DNA from: Alectoria sarmentosa
Lineage: Eukaryota > Ascomycota > Lecanoromycetes > Lecanorales > Parmeliaceae
DNA: 64,000 nucleotides
Reading direction: 5' to 3'
NCBI GenBank assembly: GCA_009733775.1
Contig: WOGZ01000131.1
Location: 1-64,000, forward strand
Shown piece after piece: positions 11,595 to 22,209 of the stretch; within the stretch, counting starts at the first letter, position 1; every line of letters begins with the position of its first letter. The notes under the pieces are model-generated. The model ran no database searches. It worked only from the letters and a program-made list of their open reading frames with translations, and had not been told where the DNA came from. Made by a program: the position numbers and the translations under genes.

Positions 11595-12950
11595 ATTAAT
11601 ATATAATCGATAAATATATAAAAGCGATTATATCGAAAAAGAAAAATGTGAAAGATTTATAAATTATTATTTATCGATATAAAAATTTAAATATCGAAGA
11701 ATAAATATCGAGAATATCGATTTTAAAATATAAATATCGAGAAATAAATATCGAAGATATCGACTTTAAAATATAAATATCGAAAGATAAATATCGAGAA
11801 TATCGACTTTAAAGCATAAACATCGAAAAATAAATATCGAAAATATTAACTTTAAGGCATAAATATCGAAGAGAGAGCATCGAGAATTAATTATTAAAAA
11901 TATTTCTTTATAAATTTAAATATCGTAATGTGAATATCAAAAAATAAGAATTGAAGATAATAATTTTAAAAATATGAACATCGAGAATTAAAAACGTTAT
12001 AAACGTTAAAAACGTCGAAAATATAAATATCGAAAACGTTAACTTTTAAAATGCGAACGTTGAAAGTTTAAACGATATAAAAATTATATGCGTCGATATT
12101 ATTAACATTTAAGACGACGATATTATAAATATATTAATAATATAATATAAAATAATAATAATAAAATAACGAAAAATTAATATAAGAATAAACATCGAGA
12201 ATATAAATATATTATAAAAGATTTAAATTAATTTTCATAAAGTGAGAATGCATAGCGACTAATATATTAATTTTTATTATTTATATTTAAATGAATCGAT
12301 AAACGCGATTATCGAATTAAACGTTTAAAGTCTTTAATAATGATAAACGTTAAATTTATTTGTTTCATAATTGTATAATTATTTTCGTAAATTTAATTAT
12401 CACGATAAGATTTTATCTTTAATTATAATTTAAATAATAATTATAAATTTTTATTTTGATCGTAAATCGAATAATGTTATAAATATTCGTTTTAAATTTT
12501 AAAAATTATAAATGTGAGAATATAAAAAGAAAGTTTAAATATAAGAATTTTTTTAAATAACGCTTTAAAGCATTTATTATGATTTTAAAAAATAATTATT
12601 TTTTAAACTTTTTAAACGTAATTTGATATAAAATATTAAACGAATTTTTAATTAAAATAATGTTAATTTGAATCGAATAAAAGATGATTATAAATTTTTT
12701 CGCTTCGATTAAATTGATTTAAAAAAACCTTTTTAAAAAAATAATTTAAATTCGATAATAATCGAGTTTTGAAAACGATGATCGTTTATAATTTTTGATA
12801 AATGAAATATCGATCGCTTTACGTTATTTTAATTTTTTTTAATTTTATTAAATTACGTTTATAAAAGATGAATTTTAAATTTATAAATTAATTCGCTCAA
12901 ATTTCTAAATCGCTTATTTAATAAACATTATTAATAATTATATTTTTCGA
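11595..12950. other. AT-rich stretch without recognised coding motif
   Basis: Lies between the 3' LTR of Gypsy A and the 3' end of Copia E. It contains the 43-bp tandem repeat annotated separately and otherwise shows no motif I can name. The 3' LTR of the Copia element may be hidden in it, but I could not match it to a 5' copy. Confidence 0.4.
11701..11885 (+). repeat. 43-bp tandem repeat, about 4.3 copies
   Basis: The word ATAAATATCGA followed by a TATCGACTTTAAA-like segment recurs at 11701, 11744, 11787 and 11830, with a partial fifth copy from about 11873. The period is exactly 43 bp. Copies differ mainly by A/G and C/T changes. Confidence 0.75.
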
Positions 12951-13643
12951 ATAAAAATTTTTAAATAAGAAAATTTAAAAAAATAATAATCGAGAATAAT
13001 TATATTAAAATTTAAGATTTATTTTAACGAGCTTTTAAGATGTGATGAGCGAAATAATTAACTTTATTAAAAAAAAAATTTCTTTATAATCGAACGATGT
13101 TTCAATTTTTCGAAATTATTTAAAATAAATTTTTGAAAAAATTTATCGTTGAGTTATTTAACATTATCGTTATCGTTTAAGAAAAATAAAAATTGAAAAA
13201 TTAATTAATAAAATCACGACGTGAATAATTTAATCTTTTATAAATAATAAATTAAAATTTATTTTTAAATTCATTCGAGATCGAGCGTTTAACAAAACAC
13301 GTTAAATTTAATTTTAAATAAAGATTTTATAAAATCATCGACGATTTGTTTTTTAATAAAAACGTATTTTAAAACGATATCGTTATTCACGATTTTTTCG
13401 CGTATAAAATAATATTAAATATTAATGTGTTTGAAGCGATTATGAAATTGAGAGTTTTTAATCAAAATTATAATATTTTAATTATTATAAAAGATAACGA
13501 TAATAAAAGCGAAAATGAAATTTTCGAATTTTAATTAAATTTATATTACGAAAACGCGCTTTATTTAAATCGCATTATTATTATTAAAAACGTCGATTAT
13601 CGATTTAAGAATCACGAAATTAAGATCGTTAAAAAGCCTTTTA

Positions 13644-13821
13644 TGTTACGAGCGTACCCTACTCAGCCCTACTGCCTACTCAGCCCTACCGGGCCTACCG
13701 GCACTAGCGTGGTCCAGGGACCTATATATAGTCGGCCTCCCTTCCTTCTACATAGTTCCCTAGACTTATTATCCTCGTTACATACACCCATATGACCTCA
13801 GACTCTATGCTGGTCCTGACA
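13644..13821 (+). repeat. TRIM 1 LTR copy 1
   Basis: 178 bp, starting TGTTACGAGCGTACCC and ending CTGACA. Its last 60 or so bases match the second LTR. The middle part differs by more than point changes and contains its own short repeat of CTACTCAGCCCTAC. A TATATATAG box lies at about 13723-13731. Confidence 0.75.
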
Positions 13822-14230
13822 TTATAATAAGTCTCCTTCGTACACCCGACGAAGAGAAATTCATACGGTTCAAACGGACGTGGCGACCTCATAATCGATC
13901 GCACTCCAGGATAGCGGAGTCATAGCTACCAAAGATCTACCCCCGCACATTCGGATTAACGGACGAATGGTTCAAAAGAAACGCGCTGACAGGGGCTTTA
14001 TCAAGATATTAACTTGAAATCAAGACACCTATCACGATTGAGGTCAAGACAGGAACTTGAGACATCGTATCCCTGAATCTGGTCACCATACGGCAATTGG
14101 ATTTTAAAGAGCCCGTATCGGGACAGCGGAACCGTTTCGTTATACAGTGGGCGAGGGATAAAGAAGGACATTGAAACATTCGTATTGCAGGCGAATAGAA
14201 AGAAGCTGACGGAACAACATTCCTCAAATA

Positions 14231-14403
14231 GTGAGCCTGCTACAATGGCAACGGGAACAGACCCGAAAACAGTGAGCCTGCTACAACGGCAGTCAAGACG
14301 ACAACGATACGATTTCTTCATTGAGCATGTCGATTCTTTACAAAGTGAGCCTGCTGTAAAGGCATGCACCAACAGCCTACATAGTGAGCCTGCTATCAAA
14401 CGA
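14231..14403 (+). repeat. Four copies of the GTGAGCCTGCTACAATGGCA module in TRIM 1
   Basis: Copies start at 14231, 14272, 14345 and 14384. The first is the full 20-base form and the others diverge in the last 6-10 bases. Related copies occur in TRIM 2 (16384, 16410, 16471). Confidence 0.75.
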
Positions 14404-14840
14404 CAATTCGATTCTACATGGATTATTTGATGGCAAGAGCATATGAGACACAAGGCCAAGACACAGTTAAGCTCTCAGGCCAAGCTGCCAGCAAATGTTG
14501 AAAGATGATGACGCACATGCATGCGATGGATATTTTACATGAAAAGGCAGAGAGAATATTGAGGAGCGACAGCAAGGCATGATAACACGATCACTTTAGG
14601 TCGCATATAACTAACGCAATGTCAGACCAGCATGCGATCCGACAAAACATCGGACATGCTGTTTTTGAACGATTTGAATCCATTCAAACTCGATGTTCGA
14701 CTGCTGCAACCACACTACGGGCAACTGTCTCCAATTCAACAAACAAGGTTTATGGATTTCGGAGATACAGGGCAAGCGGCAGGCGTACGTCTCCTGAGTT
14801 TACAGCGCTGAGGGCCACCGCTATTGAAAGGGGGGGATAG

Positions 14841-15035
14841 TGTTACGAGCGTACCCTACATGACATCCCTTTGACACCCTTTCATGCCATGACACCGGCT
14901 ATGCCCCATCGGGCCTAGCGTGGTCCTGCGGCCTACATATAGGCCTCCCTCCCTCTTACATAGTCTTCCTTCCTTAAACTTATTATCCTCGTTACATACA
15001 CCCATATGACCTCAGACTCTATGCTGGTCCTGACA
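14841..15035 (+). repeat. TRIM 1 LTR copy 2
   Basis: 195 bp, TGTTACG...CTGACA, immediately after a G-rich polypurine tract. It is nearly free of RIP-type changes. Confidence 0.8.
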
Positions 15036-15042
15036 TCATAAG

Positions 15043-15237
15043 TGTTACGAGCGTATCCTATATGGCATCCCTTTGACACCCTTTCATACCATGATACCGG
15101 CTATGCCCCATCGGGCCTAGCGTGATCCTACGGCCTACATATAGACCTCTCTTCCTCTTACATAATCTTTCTTTCTTAAACTTATTATTCTCGTTATATA
15201 CACTCATATAATTTTAAACTTTATATTAATTTTAACA
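15043..15237 (+). repeat. TRIM 1 LTR copy 3
   Basis: 195 bp and co-linear with copy 2, but carrying many C-to-T and G-to-A changes that become denser towards its right end, next to the mutated Copia sequence. Confidence 0.8.
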
Positions 15238-16089
15238 TTTTAAGTTAAATCGTCTTTTTAATAATTTAAATTTAATTAATATATTCGATTTTATAAATAA
15301 ATAATATTATTATAAATTGACGTTTAAATAATTAATTTATAATTATATTATTAACATTAAACACGTAATTAAAGATAAATCGTTTAATGTTTTAATTATT
15401 AATTTAATCGATATTGATATATTCGCGCAATAAAACGAGTTTCTTTTTATAAATAAATTTAAAATGTAACGTATTTCATAAATATTTAAAAATTCTTTTA
15501 ATTGTCTTTTAATGAAAATCGTTAAAATTAAAAATATAACGAAAAATTATAAAAATAATGTAAACGATATTTAAGCGAATATTCAATATCGCGTATATTA
15601 AAAAATCGATAATGAATTAATATAAAAAGCGAGATTTTTTGATAATTTTGAAATCTTTAATAACGAATTTTAAATGTGAGATTTTTATTAAAATATCGAT
15701 AATTTTAACACGATCGCTTTATATATTATAATTTTTAAAAATCTTTTCGAAATAATTCTTTTGATTAAACGTTATAATGCGATTTTAATAATCGCGCATT
15801 ATTTTTATATTTAAATAATAAATATATAATTTTAAATTTATTATTTGAAATTTAATATTAAAAGCGCTTTTAAGTTCGTTAATAACGAATTAATTAAAGC
15901 TCGCGATGAAAATGTCGTCGACATAAATGATCACGATAATTTTCTTTTCGTCGTGAATGAAAACGTTAAAGTTTTTCGTTAAAAAATAATATTCGAGTTT
16001 TCGAAAAAAGATAAATATAATATTATATTAAATTCGAGACGATTATTTTAATTCGTAAAACGCTTTTTTGAAATAATAAACTTTATTAA

Positions 16090-16249
16090 TGTCATGGTTT
16101 CATCCTGCCTTCTCAGTACGCGGCCCGATCGGGCCTAGCGCCTTGGCATTGCCTACAAATATGGGCTTCACAACATGTATTTCTCTTCATAGCTATTATT
16201 CCGTCCATACCGGAATACAAAGCATTCAGCATTATTCCGTTCCCTGACA
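16090..16249 (+). repeat. TRIM 2 5' LTR
   Basis: 160 bp with TGTCA/TGACA inverted termini. It contains the palindromic GC-rich word CGGCCCGATCGGGCC and is a direct repeat of 16936-17095. Confidence 0.88.
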
Positions 16250-16935
16250 TAATAATAGCTATCCTTCTTGGGACCTGGTCGCCCCTGAGTCGTAATAGAC
16301 CATACTGACGATGTCAGCCCGCGCTGCGGGGGGCATTATGATGTTGACCAACGAGGCACGAAAACAACATCACAAAAACGGATGTGAGCTTGCGGAATGA
16401 CAACGGAAAGTGAGTCTGCTACAATAACAAGATATGATACGACCTCTTTATTAAGCAAGTCGATCCGAAAGTGAGCCTGTTACAATGATAATCAAATACG
16501 AACAACACCACTATGAGCGACATTCGATCCCACGATCTCTACCTACGAGTCCCCGAGACAACAAAAAGAATAGCTACGGAACCAGTCCCATGGCACAATG
16601 AGTGCATGAACACATGGATGGAAAGCTGGAAGGCTATATGCTCAACAACGGTCCCATGACATAAAGAGTGCATGAACACATGGATAGAAAGCCGAGTGAT
16701 TGAAAGGATTTGCGATATTATGGTTTACGGGGTATTGGGCATGGGATGTGTGAAAGATGGATTGCGATATCATGTGATAAGGATTATCAAGAAGGAACAG
16801 CAGCAAGGCCTGCTATAAAGAAGAATTCGGAGATGCGCGTATATCGCGCAGTCTACATCTTCGGGTTCTCAATCAAGAAGGACGGATGTGATAAGGAGTA
16901 ACCATGAGGACATAGCGATGTGAAGGGGAGGGTAA

Positions 16936-17095
16936 TGTCATGGTTTCATCCTGCCTTCCCAATACGCGGCCCGATCGGGCCTAACGCCTTGGCATTGCCT
17001 ACAAATATGGGCTTCACAACATGTATTTCTCTTCATAGCTATTATTCCGTCCATACCGGAATACAAAGCATTCAGCATCATTCCGTTCCCTGACA
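16936..17095 (+). repeat. TRIM 2 3' LTR
   Basis: 160-bp direct repeat of 16090-16249, preceded by a purine tract and followed by the ATTAA target duplication. Confidence 0.88.
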
Positions 17096-18242
17096 ATTAA
17101 TATCGTTTTTATATTTTTTAAATTGACGAATATACACGATCTTTTTAACGTTATTATATAAAAATGCGATTTTGACGTTTATTTGATTCAATTTTAAATC
17201 GAAAATAATTATTATAATAAAGATAATTGTATAATTTATAAATTTAACGATGAAAATAAATTTTTTTTCAAAATCGATGTTTTCGCGTTATATATAACTT
17301 TAAATTATTTATCGCGCTTTATATCGAATTATCTCGTTAATCGAATCACGCTTAAGTTTATAAATTTATTTATTTTTTAAAACTTTGCGATCCGTTGAGA
17401 ATTTGTAAAAATATTAAATTTTATTATCGATCAAAGAGTGATATTTCTTATTTATATTCAATTATCAATTCATTTTATATAAAACGTTCGTTATTATCTT
17501 TTTATAAATACGAGATTCGAATAATTCGAAATCATTTATTTTAATTAATAACGCGATGAAATTAAATATTGAAACTTCTAAAAATGTAATAACGACGAAA
17601 ACGATTTCGACAAAAAAATTTATTGCGCATTCGTAGAAATTGAGTTTATAATAACGATAAAAAGTTCTTTAATACGCGATTTCGATATTTAAAAAAATCG
17701 TTAAATCAAAAATATTTTTAAAATTGCGATAACGATATTAATAATAATTGTTAACGAAAAAAAGTTTTTAAAGAATTCAAAAAAGAGAACTTTATTATTA
17801 ATATTATTATTAATATCGTTTGAAATCGTCGTTATAAGTTCAATTTTCATCATCGCATCGATTTCGATGCGTGATGTTAAAAATTAATTGATGATAAATG
17901 ATCTTTCATTTAAGAATTGCGTTTTGAAATAATAATTCATTTATTTAATATTAAAGTATTATTGAACTCGATCGTTTCGAATAAATATTCAATAAAAGTT
18001 ATTTTCGTAATTTATTAAACGACGTTTTTTATAACGATTATCGAACTTCTTTTAATTAATATCGAGAGTTTAACGCTTTTCGCAAAGGTCTTTTTATTTA
18101 ATGCGTTTTAAATAAAAATAAATTAGATTTGCGATCAAGCTCGCTTTCGTATAAAATTTTGTTTATATTTATAATAAGCGAACGATTACGAAGATAATTA
18201 ACGATCGTAATGAGTTTTGAAATCATAAACTTCGAAAGCTCG

Positions 18243-18446
18243 TTATTTTATTTCATAATCGTATTTAAAATTATTGAAGACTTGATTTTTAATTACGATG
18301 TTTTTATCATTATAAATACGTTTAATAATAAAGTCGCTATACTTCACATTAATTTTAAGTAACTTAAAAACATTAAAAACTTCATTTTTATAAGTATCGA
18401 AATGAACATAAAATCTTATATTGACGTTTTTTATAAACTTAAACAT
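18243..18446 (-). pseudogene. Copia E integrase core fragment
   Basis: A 67-codon open piece of the Copia pol frame. It reads EVFNVFKLLKINV, then IIKRIYNDKN, then NQVFNNFKYDYEIK, matching the spacing of the second catalytic Asp (SDNG region, here YNDKN) of Copia integrases. The frame continues across stops on both sides, so this is a fragment and not an independent gene. Confidence 0.65.
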
Positions 18447-19301
18447 TATTTAATAATTCGAACGAATATCGACGTTTGATATAAAATTAAAGATATTAAA
18501 ATAAAATAATTCGTTAACATATTTATTGAAAATTAGATGTTTTTTATAAGATAACGAATAAAGATTTGATTTTATATAAAATACATAAACGTCTTCGAGC
18601 GTCGAGGATTTAAATAAATTTATTTTAATAAATATGCTCTCGAGGCGAGCGACATTTTGTTTCTTAAAATATTTTATATAAATATGTCATAAATCGAGAA
18701 TCTCGATATTAATAATCGTCAAAATAAAAATTAAATAATTTTCGTTATCGAATATATAAAGATTATCGCGTTAAATGATTTACATTTTATTACATTTAAC
18801 TTTAATTTCGTTAAACGAAAATTTTATAAAACAATTATTTTTAAATAAAGTTTTTATAAAAATGAGATTGAAGTTATTATTAAATACGTATAAGACATTT
18901 TTAAAATTTAATGTCACGATTTGATCGTTAATCTTTTTGATTTCGATACGAATAATGTTTATAATTACGATTAATAATGTTTTATCGTATTTTTTAATAA
19001 TATAAAACGTTTTAAATAATTAATAATCGAAAAATGTATTTTAATTATAAATAATATGCCTGATAACACAAAAATTAAAACAATTTAAATTTAAAATATT
19101 TAAATTCACTTTCGCGCAATTATTATAAATTTTCGATATATTAAAATTTTTAAACTTCAATTTGAATTTAAAGTCGTTAAATTTAAACTTTTTATTATTT
19201 TCATTATTGTTATTATCGTTTTTTCATTTGTTTCTTCGTTTATTATTATTATTATTAAAAAAGTTATTAATTAACGAATTAATTTTATTGTTATCGATTT
19301 T

Positions 19302-19343
19302 GTAATTATCGAAGTCATGATAATGCATATCGCATTTCTTACA
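19302..19343 (-). pseudogene. Copia E gag zinc-knuckle relic
   Basis: On the minus strand the residues are CKKCDMHYHDFDNY, a C-x2-C-x4-H-x4-C knuckle with only the last Cys changed to Tyr (TGY to TAY). It lies upstream of the protease and integrase, as expected for Copia gag. Confidence 0.65.
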
Positions 19344-20411
19344 CAATTTAACGATTTTAATAATATTAACACAATAATCTAATCGATATTTATTTTAATT
19401 TATAATTCGAACGAAAATTGAGAAAAAGTGAATAATGAAAATATATATAATTTAAGCGTATTTAAAATAATAAATGTTTTGAAATCGTTATATAATTTCG
19501 TTTAAAATGTGTTTATATAATTCGTTCTCATTAAACGAAATATAATTTTAAAAATATTATTCGATATAATCGTTATAAAAAAATTTTAAATTAAAATAAA
19601 ATTATTAAATAAGTAAATTTTCGTTCAATTTAAATTAAATAAAAAAGTTTTAAACTTTTATCAACGACTTTCGAAATTTGTTAATATACTTATTGAAATT
19701 ATCGTTACATTAATTTAATGTTAAATTATTAAAACGTTGAAACGCGCGAATTAAATATTTAAAACTTTGAAAAAAGTAATTTTCTTTCAATTTAATTCAC
19801 GCGTTATAAACGTTAATTATATATTCGATGTTGATATAATTATTTTCAATTACGCAAAAATATAAAACGATATAAATGAAATTATGCGTCAATTTTCACG
19901 TTTTAAATTCAACATTATCGTTATTATTATTAAATAATGAAATTTAAAATCGATGCTTATTTTTCGATTTAATTCATTTTCATAAATTAAAGATCTTAAA
20001 AACGTCTTTTACGATTCGCTTTCAAGTTACATAATTTATTAAATTAAATAATTTAATAACTTTTTTTAAAACATTGATAAGTTTTAATATTAAAGATTTA
20101 AATATAATAACGATAATAAATATAATAATAAAAAACTTAATATAAAAAAAATGAAGTTGATAATAATTTTAAAATTTAAATATTTTTTAAATAAAATAAA
20201 ATGAACAAAGCGAATAAACGTGCTTTAAAGTTTATATTTACTTTGTTTAAGTAATTAATATAAATTATATATATGTTTATAATCGCAAAAAATAATTCTT
20301 TTAAATCTTATATTAATAATTGACTTTTTAGCGTATTAAGGTGAAAAATTTTCGCGGTTTATATTAATTTAAGCGAGAAATGCTCGTTTTTGATTTAAAT
20401 AATAAATTGAA

Positions 20412-20630
20412 ACGACGATTAATAGATTTAATATATTATTAATTGATTATTTTAATAAGTTCGAACTTAAACGACGATCGATAAATTTGATTTATTATTA
20501 ATTAATTTGTTTTTAATAAATTTTAAAGTTAATAGCTTTTAAAAGAATTATTTATTTCAATTTAAATAAAAGATTTAACGATGATCGATATGATTTCGAT
20601 ACGTTATTAATTGATTATTTTAATAAACTT
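20412..20630 (+). repeat. Three degenerate direct repeats near the 5' end of Copia E
   Basis: A 50-bp core beginning ACGAYGAT and ending TTTTAATAAR recurs at about 20412, 20471 and 20578. The copies are degenerate, and spacing is 59 then 107 bp. It could belong to the LTR or leader of the Copia element. Confidence 0.4.
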
Positions 20631-20949
20631 TAAAATTAATTGTTTTCAGCGATTAAAACGCATTTATTAATTAATTTTTAATCGAATAAATATATCGCAC
20701 GATGAGAATGTGTATCAATTAAATATAATTTCAAAAATTTAAAAATTGTTTTTTTCAATTAACGTGACGTTTTTATTAATTAAAATATATAATTTAATTT
20801 TCATAATCACGTCGTTGATAAAATTAACGTTTTTAACGAAAATTAAGATTCGTTTAAGATCAACGTTTAAACGTGTTTTAAGTCGAGGTTTTGAAATGAT
20901 ATTATCTCGTCGATATGATAATAAATTGAATGTTTTTTGACGTTTTAAA

Positions 20950-22038
20950 ACTTTTGCGATGTCTTATAATAATATATTCGTATAAAATGTTTTTATAAAA
21001 TAAAAATAAAGTTTCGTAATTTGAGACGATTTATAAATTAATATATATAAAGCACATCGATAGAATAAATGTTAAATTATTAAACGAAATTCGATTAATT
21101 AAGTTTATAATTTATTAAAAATAGATGATAAATTATTTAATTAAAATGTTATATAAAATATGAAACTTATTAAGTTTATATTCGACGATAGTCGAATAAA
21201 GAAAGTGAAACGAACTTGATTATTTTAACATATTTTAAATAATTCATTTATTTTTTATAAATAGAAAATATGTTTTAAAAATGTGATTTCGAATTTAATC
21301 GCTTTTTTTATAAAAACATTTAAACGTATTCATCGCTCGATATATATAAAAAAGATTTTTAAAAACGATCTTTGTTCGTAATTATGTTATTATAAAACTC
21401 ACGATCTTTTTTATCTTTATATAAAAAATCATTATTATATAATATAATTTGAAAATGTGTTTTTTAAGCTCGATGCTTTATATGCAAATTTTTTAAAAAA
21501 CTTTTCAATTTGCGTTAATTAACTTTTTAATGCGTTATTTAATTATCGAAAATAAATAATATTAATTATCGTTATTATTTAATCGTGAAATTTGTTTTAT
21601 AAATCGATTTACTTTTTCGTTATTTAAGACGTTTTCGTAAATTACGATTCAGCGTAAAATAATTAATATGTTTATTTTCTTAAATTTAATTGATTGTTTT
21701 ATAATTTTATTAAAAATATATTATTTTAATTATTTTTAAAAGTTTTTCGTCGATTATATTACGATTTAATTATTCGTTTAAATAATAAATATCGAAAATA
21801 TTATATCGATGATTATTTCGTACGTTATATTTATATCTTCGAATTTTTTAAAATATACGATATAATGTTCGTTATTTTTTAAATATCGTATTTAAATCGC
21901 TTTAATTTAAAAAACGTAAATTAAAATCTCAATTTTATTTTTTATATCGTTATCGTCGATATATATATATAAAAATGTATAATTTATGTTAATAATTTTA
22001 TTATATTTTTTGATAAATTATTTTCTATTTTTATATAT
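20950..22038 (-). mobile_element. LINE D (Tad/I-like), 3' part with RNase H, RIP-degraded
   Basis: The minus strand gives the RNase H and C-terminal region of a fungal Tad/I-type LINE. YIDDNDIKNKIE is near 21,940. NNEHYIVYFKKFEDINITYEII lies near 21,820-21,870 and corresponds to the TxEHxTVYAxELEGI-like block. The LRTKIV...FYIYRA block near 21,310-21,370 corresponds to the conserved LRTGxxGLRAFL-like tail. The reverse transcriptase half of the same frame lies beyond element C, from 29725. The 3' end is approximate, and no poly(A) tail could be defined. Confidence 0.65.
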
Positions 22039-22209
22039 TGTCACGATAAATATATAAGTTTAATAAAATATTTATTTTATCAAAAAAGTTTACTTATCGA
22101 GAAAATATCTTAATAAGATTCTTAATTTAACATTATAAATAATTAGATTTTTGAGAGCAAAAATTAAATTATATACATATTACGATCTTATATTTATGTT
22201 ATCGTTATA
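22039..22209 (+). repeat. 5' LTR of Gypsy C
   Basis: 171 bp, starting TGTCACG and ending in TA that corresponds to CA of the 3' copy. Co-linear with 29554-29724. Confidence 0.85.

Larger units (their letters stand above)
13644..15237 (+). mobile_element. TRIM-like non-autonomous LTR element 1 (three LTRs)
   Basis: The structure is LTR 13644-13821, an internal region 13822-14840 ending in the polypurine tract GAAAGGGGGGGATAG, LTR 14841-15035, seven bases TCATAAG, and a third LTR 15043-15237. The whole unit is flanked by TTTTA on both sides (13639-13643 and 15238-15242), a perfect 5-bp target duplication. It sits inside the RNase H region of Copia E. The internal kilobase has no coding motif, and its open stretches are short, so it would have depended on proteins of another element. 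Its composition is balanced, so most of it escaped RIP. TRIM and solo-LTR derivatives are established classes; assigning this one to them is inference from structure. Confidence 0.75.
16090..17095 (+). mobile_element. TRIM-like non-autonomous LTR element 2
   Basis: LTRs 16090-16249 and 16936-17095 are both 160 bp (TGTCATGG...CTGACA) and differ at only four or so positions, all transitions. The 686-bp internal region lacks any coding motif and ends in the polypurine tract GAAGGGGAGGGTAA (about 16922-16935). Target duplications ATTAA lie at 16085-16089 and 17096-17100. It interrupts the RT of Copia E, and the RT frame resumes in register on the other side. It is non-coding, balanced in composition and evidently younger than most RIP in its host. 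Confidence 0.85.
13000..20700 (-). mobile_element. Ty1/Copia element E, RIP-degraded, carrying two TRIM insertions
   Basis: Minus-strand motifs read in Copia order from high to low coordinate. First is a gag CCHC knuckle (19302-19343), then a protease-like segment (FKNVLYV...NFNLI near 18,850-18,900). Next come a GAG-pre-integrase His motif and an integrase with KRIYNDKN...NQVFNNF (18243-18446). RT follows (NQINVKIAFLYNNVKKIVYIR near 17,100-17,190, then KVYYFKKAFYELK and YVDDI at about 15,908-15,925). RNase H is last, ending with HNRFKHINI...YYFIREKI near 13,350-13,450. The frame is broken by TRIM 2 and TRIM 1 and resumes in register on both sides. LTRs were not resolved, so both ends are approximate. 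Confidence 0.8.

Noticed and set aside
13722..14840. Several open frames of 60-152 codons on both strands inside TRIM 1
   Set aside because: They fall within the non-coding internal region and LTR of a three-LTR element, overlap one another on opposite strands and contain no family motif.
16710..16901. 63-codon open frame inside TRIM 2
   Set aside because: It lies wholly in the internal region of a 1-kb element, has no recognisable domain and is short enough to be chance in balanced-composition DNA.
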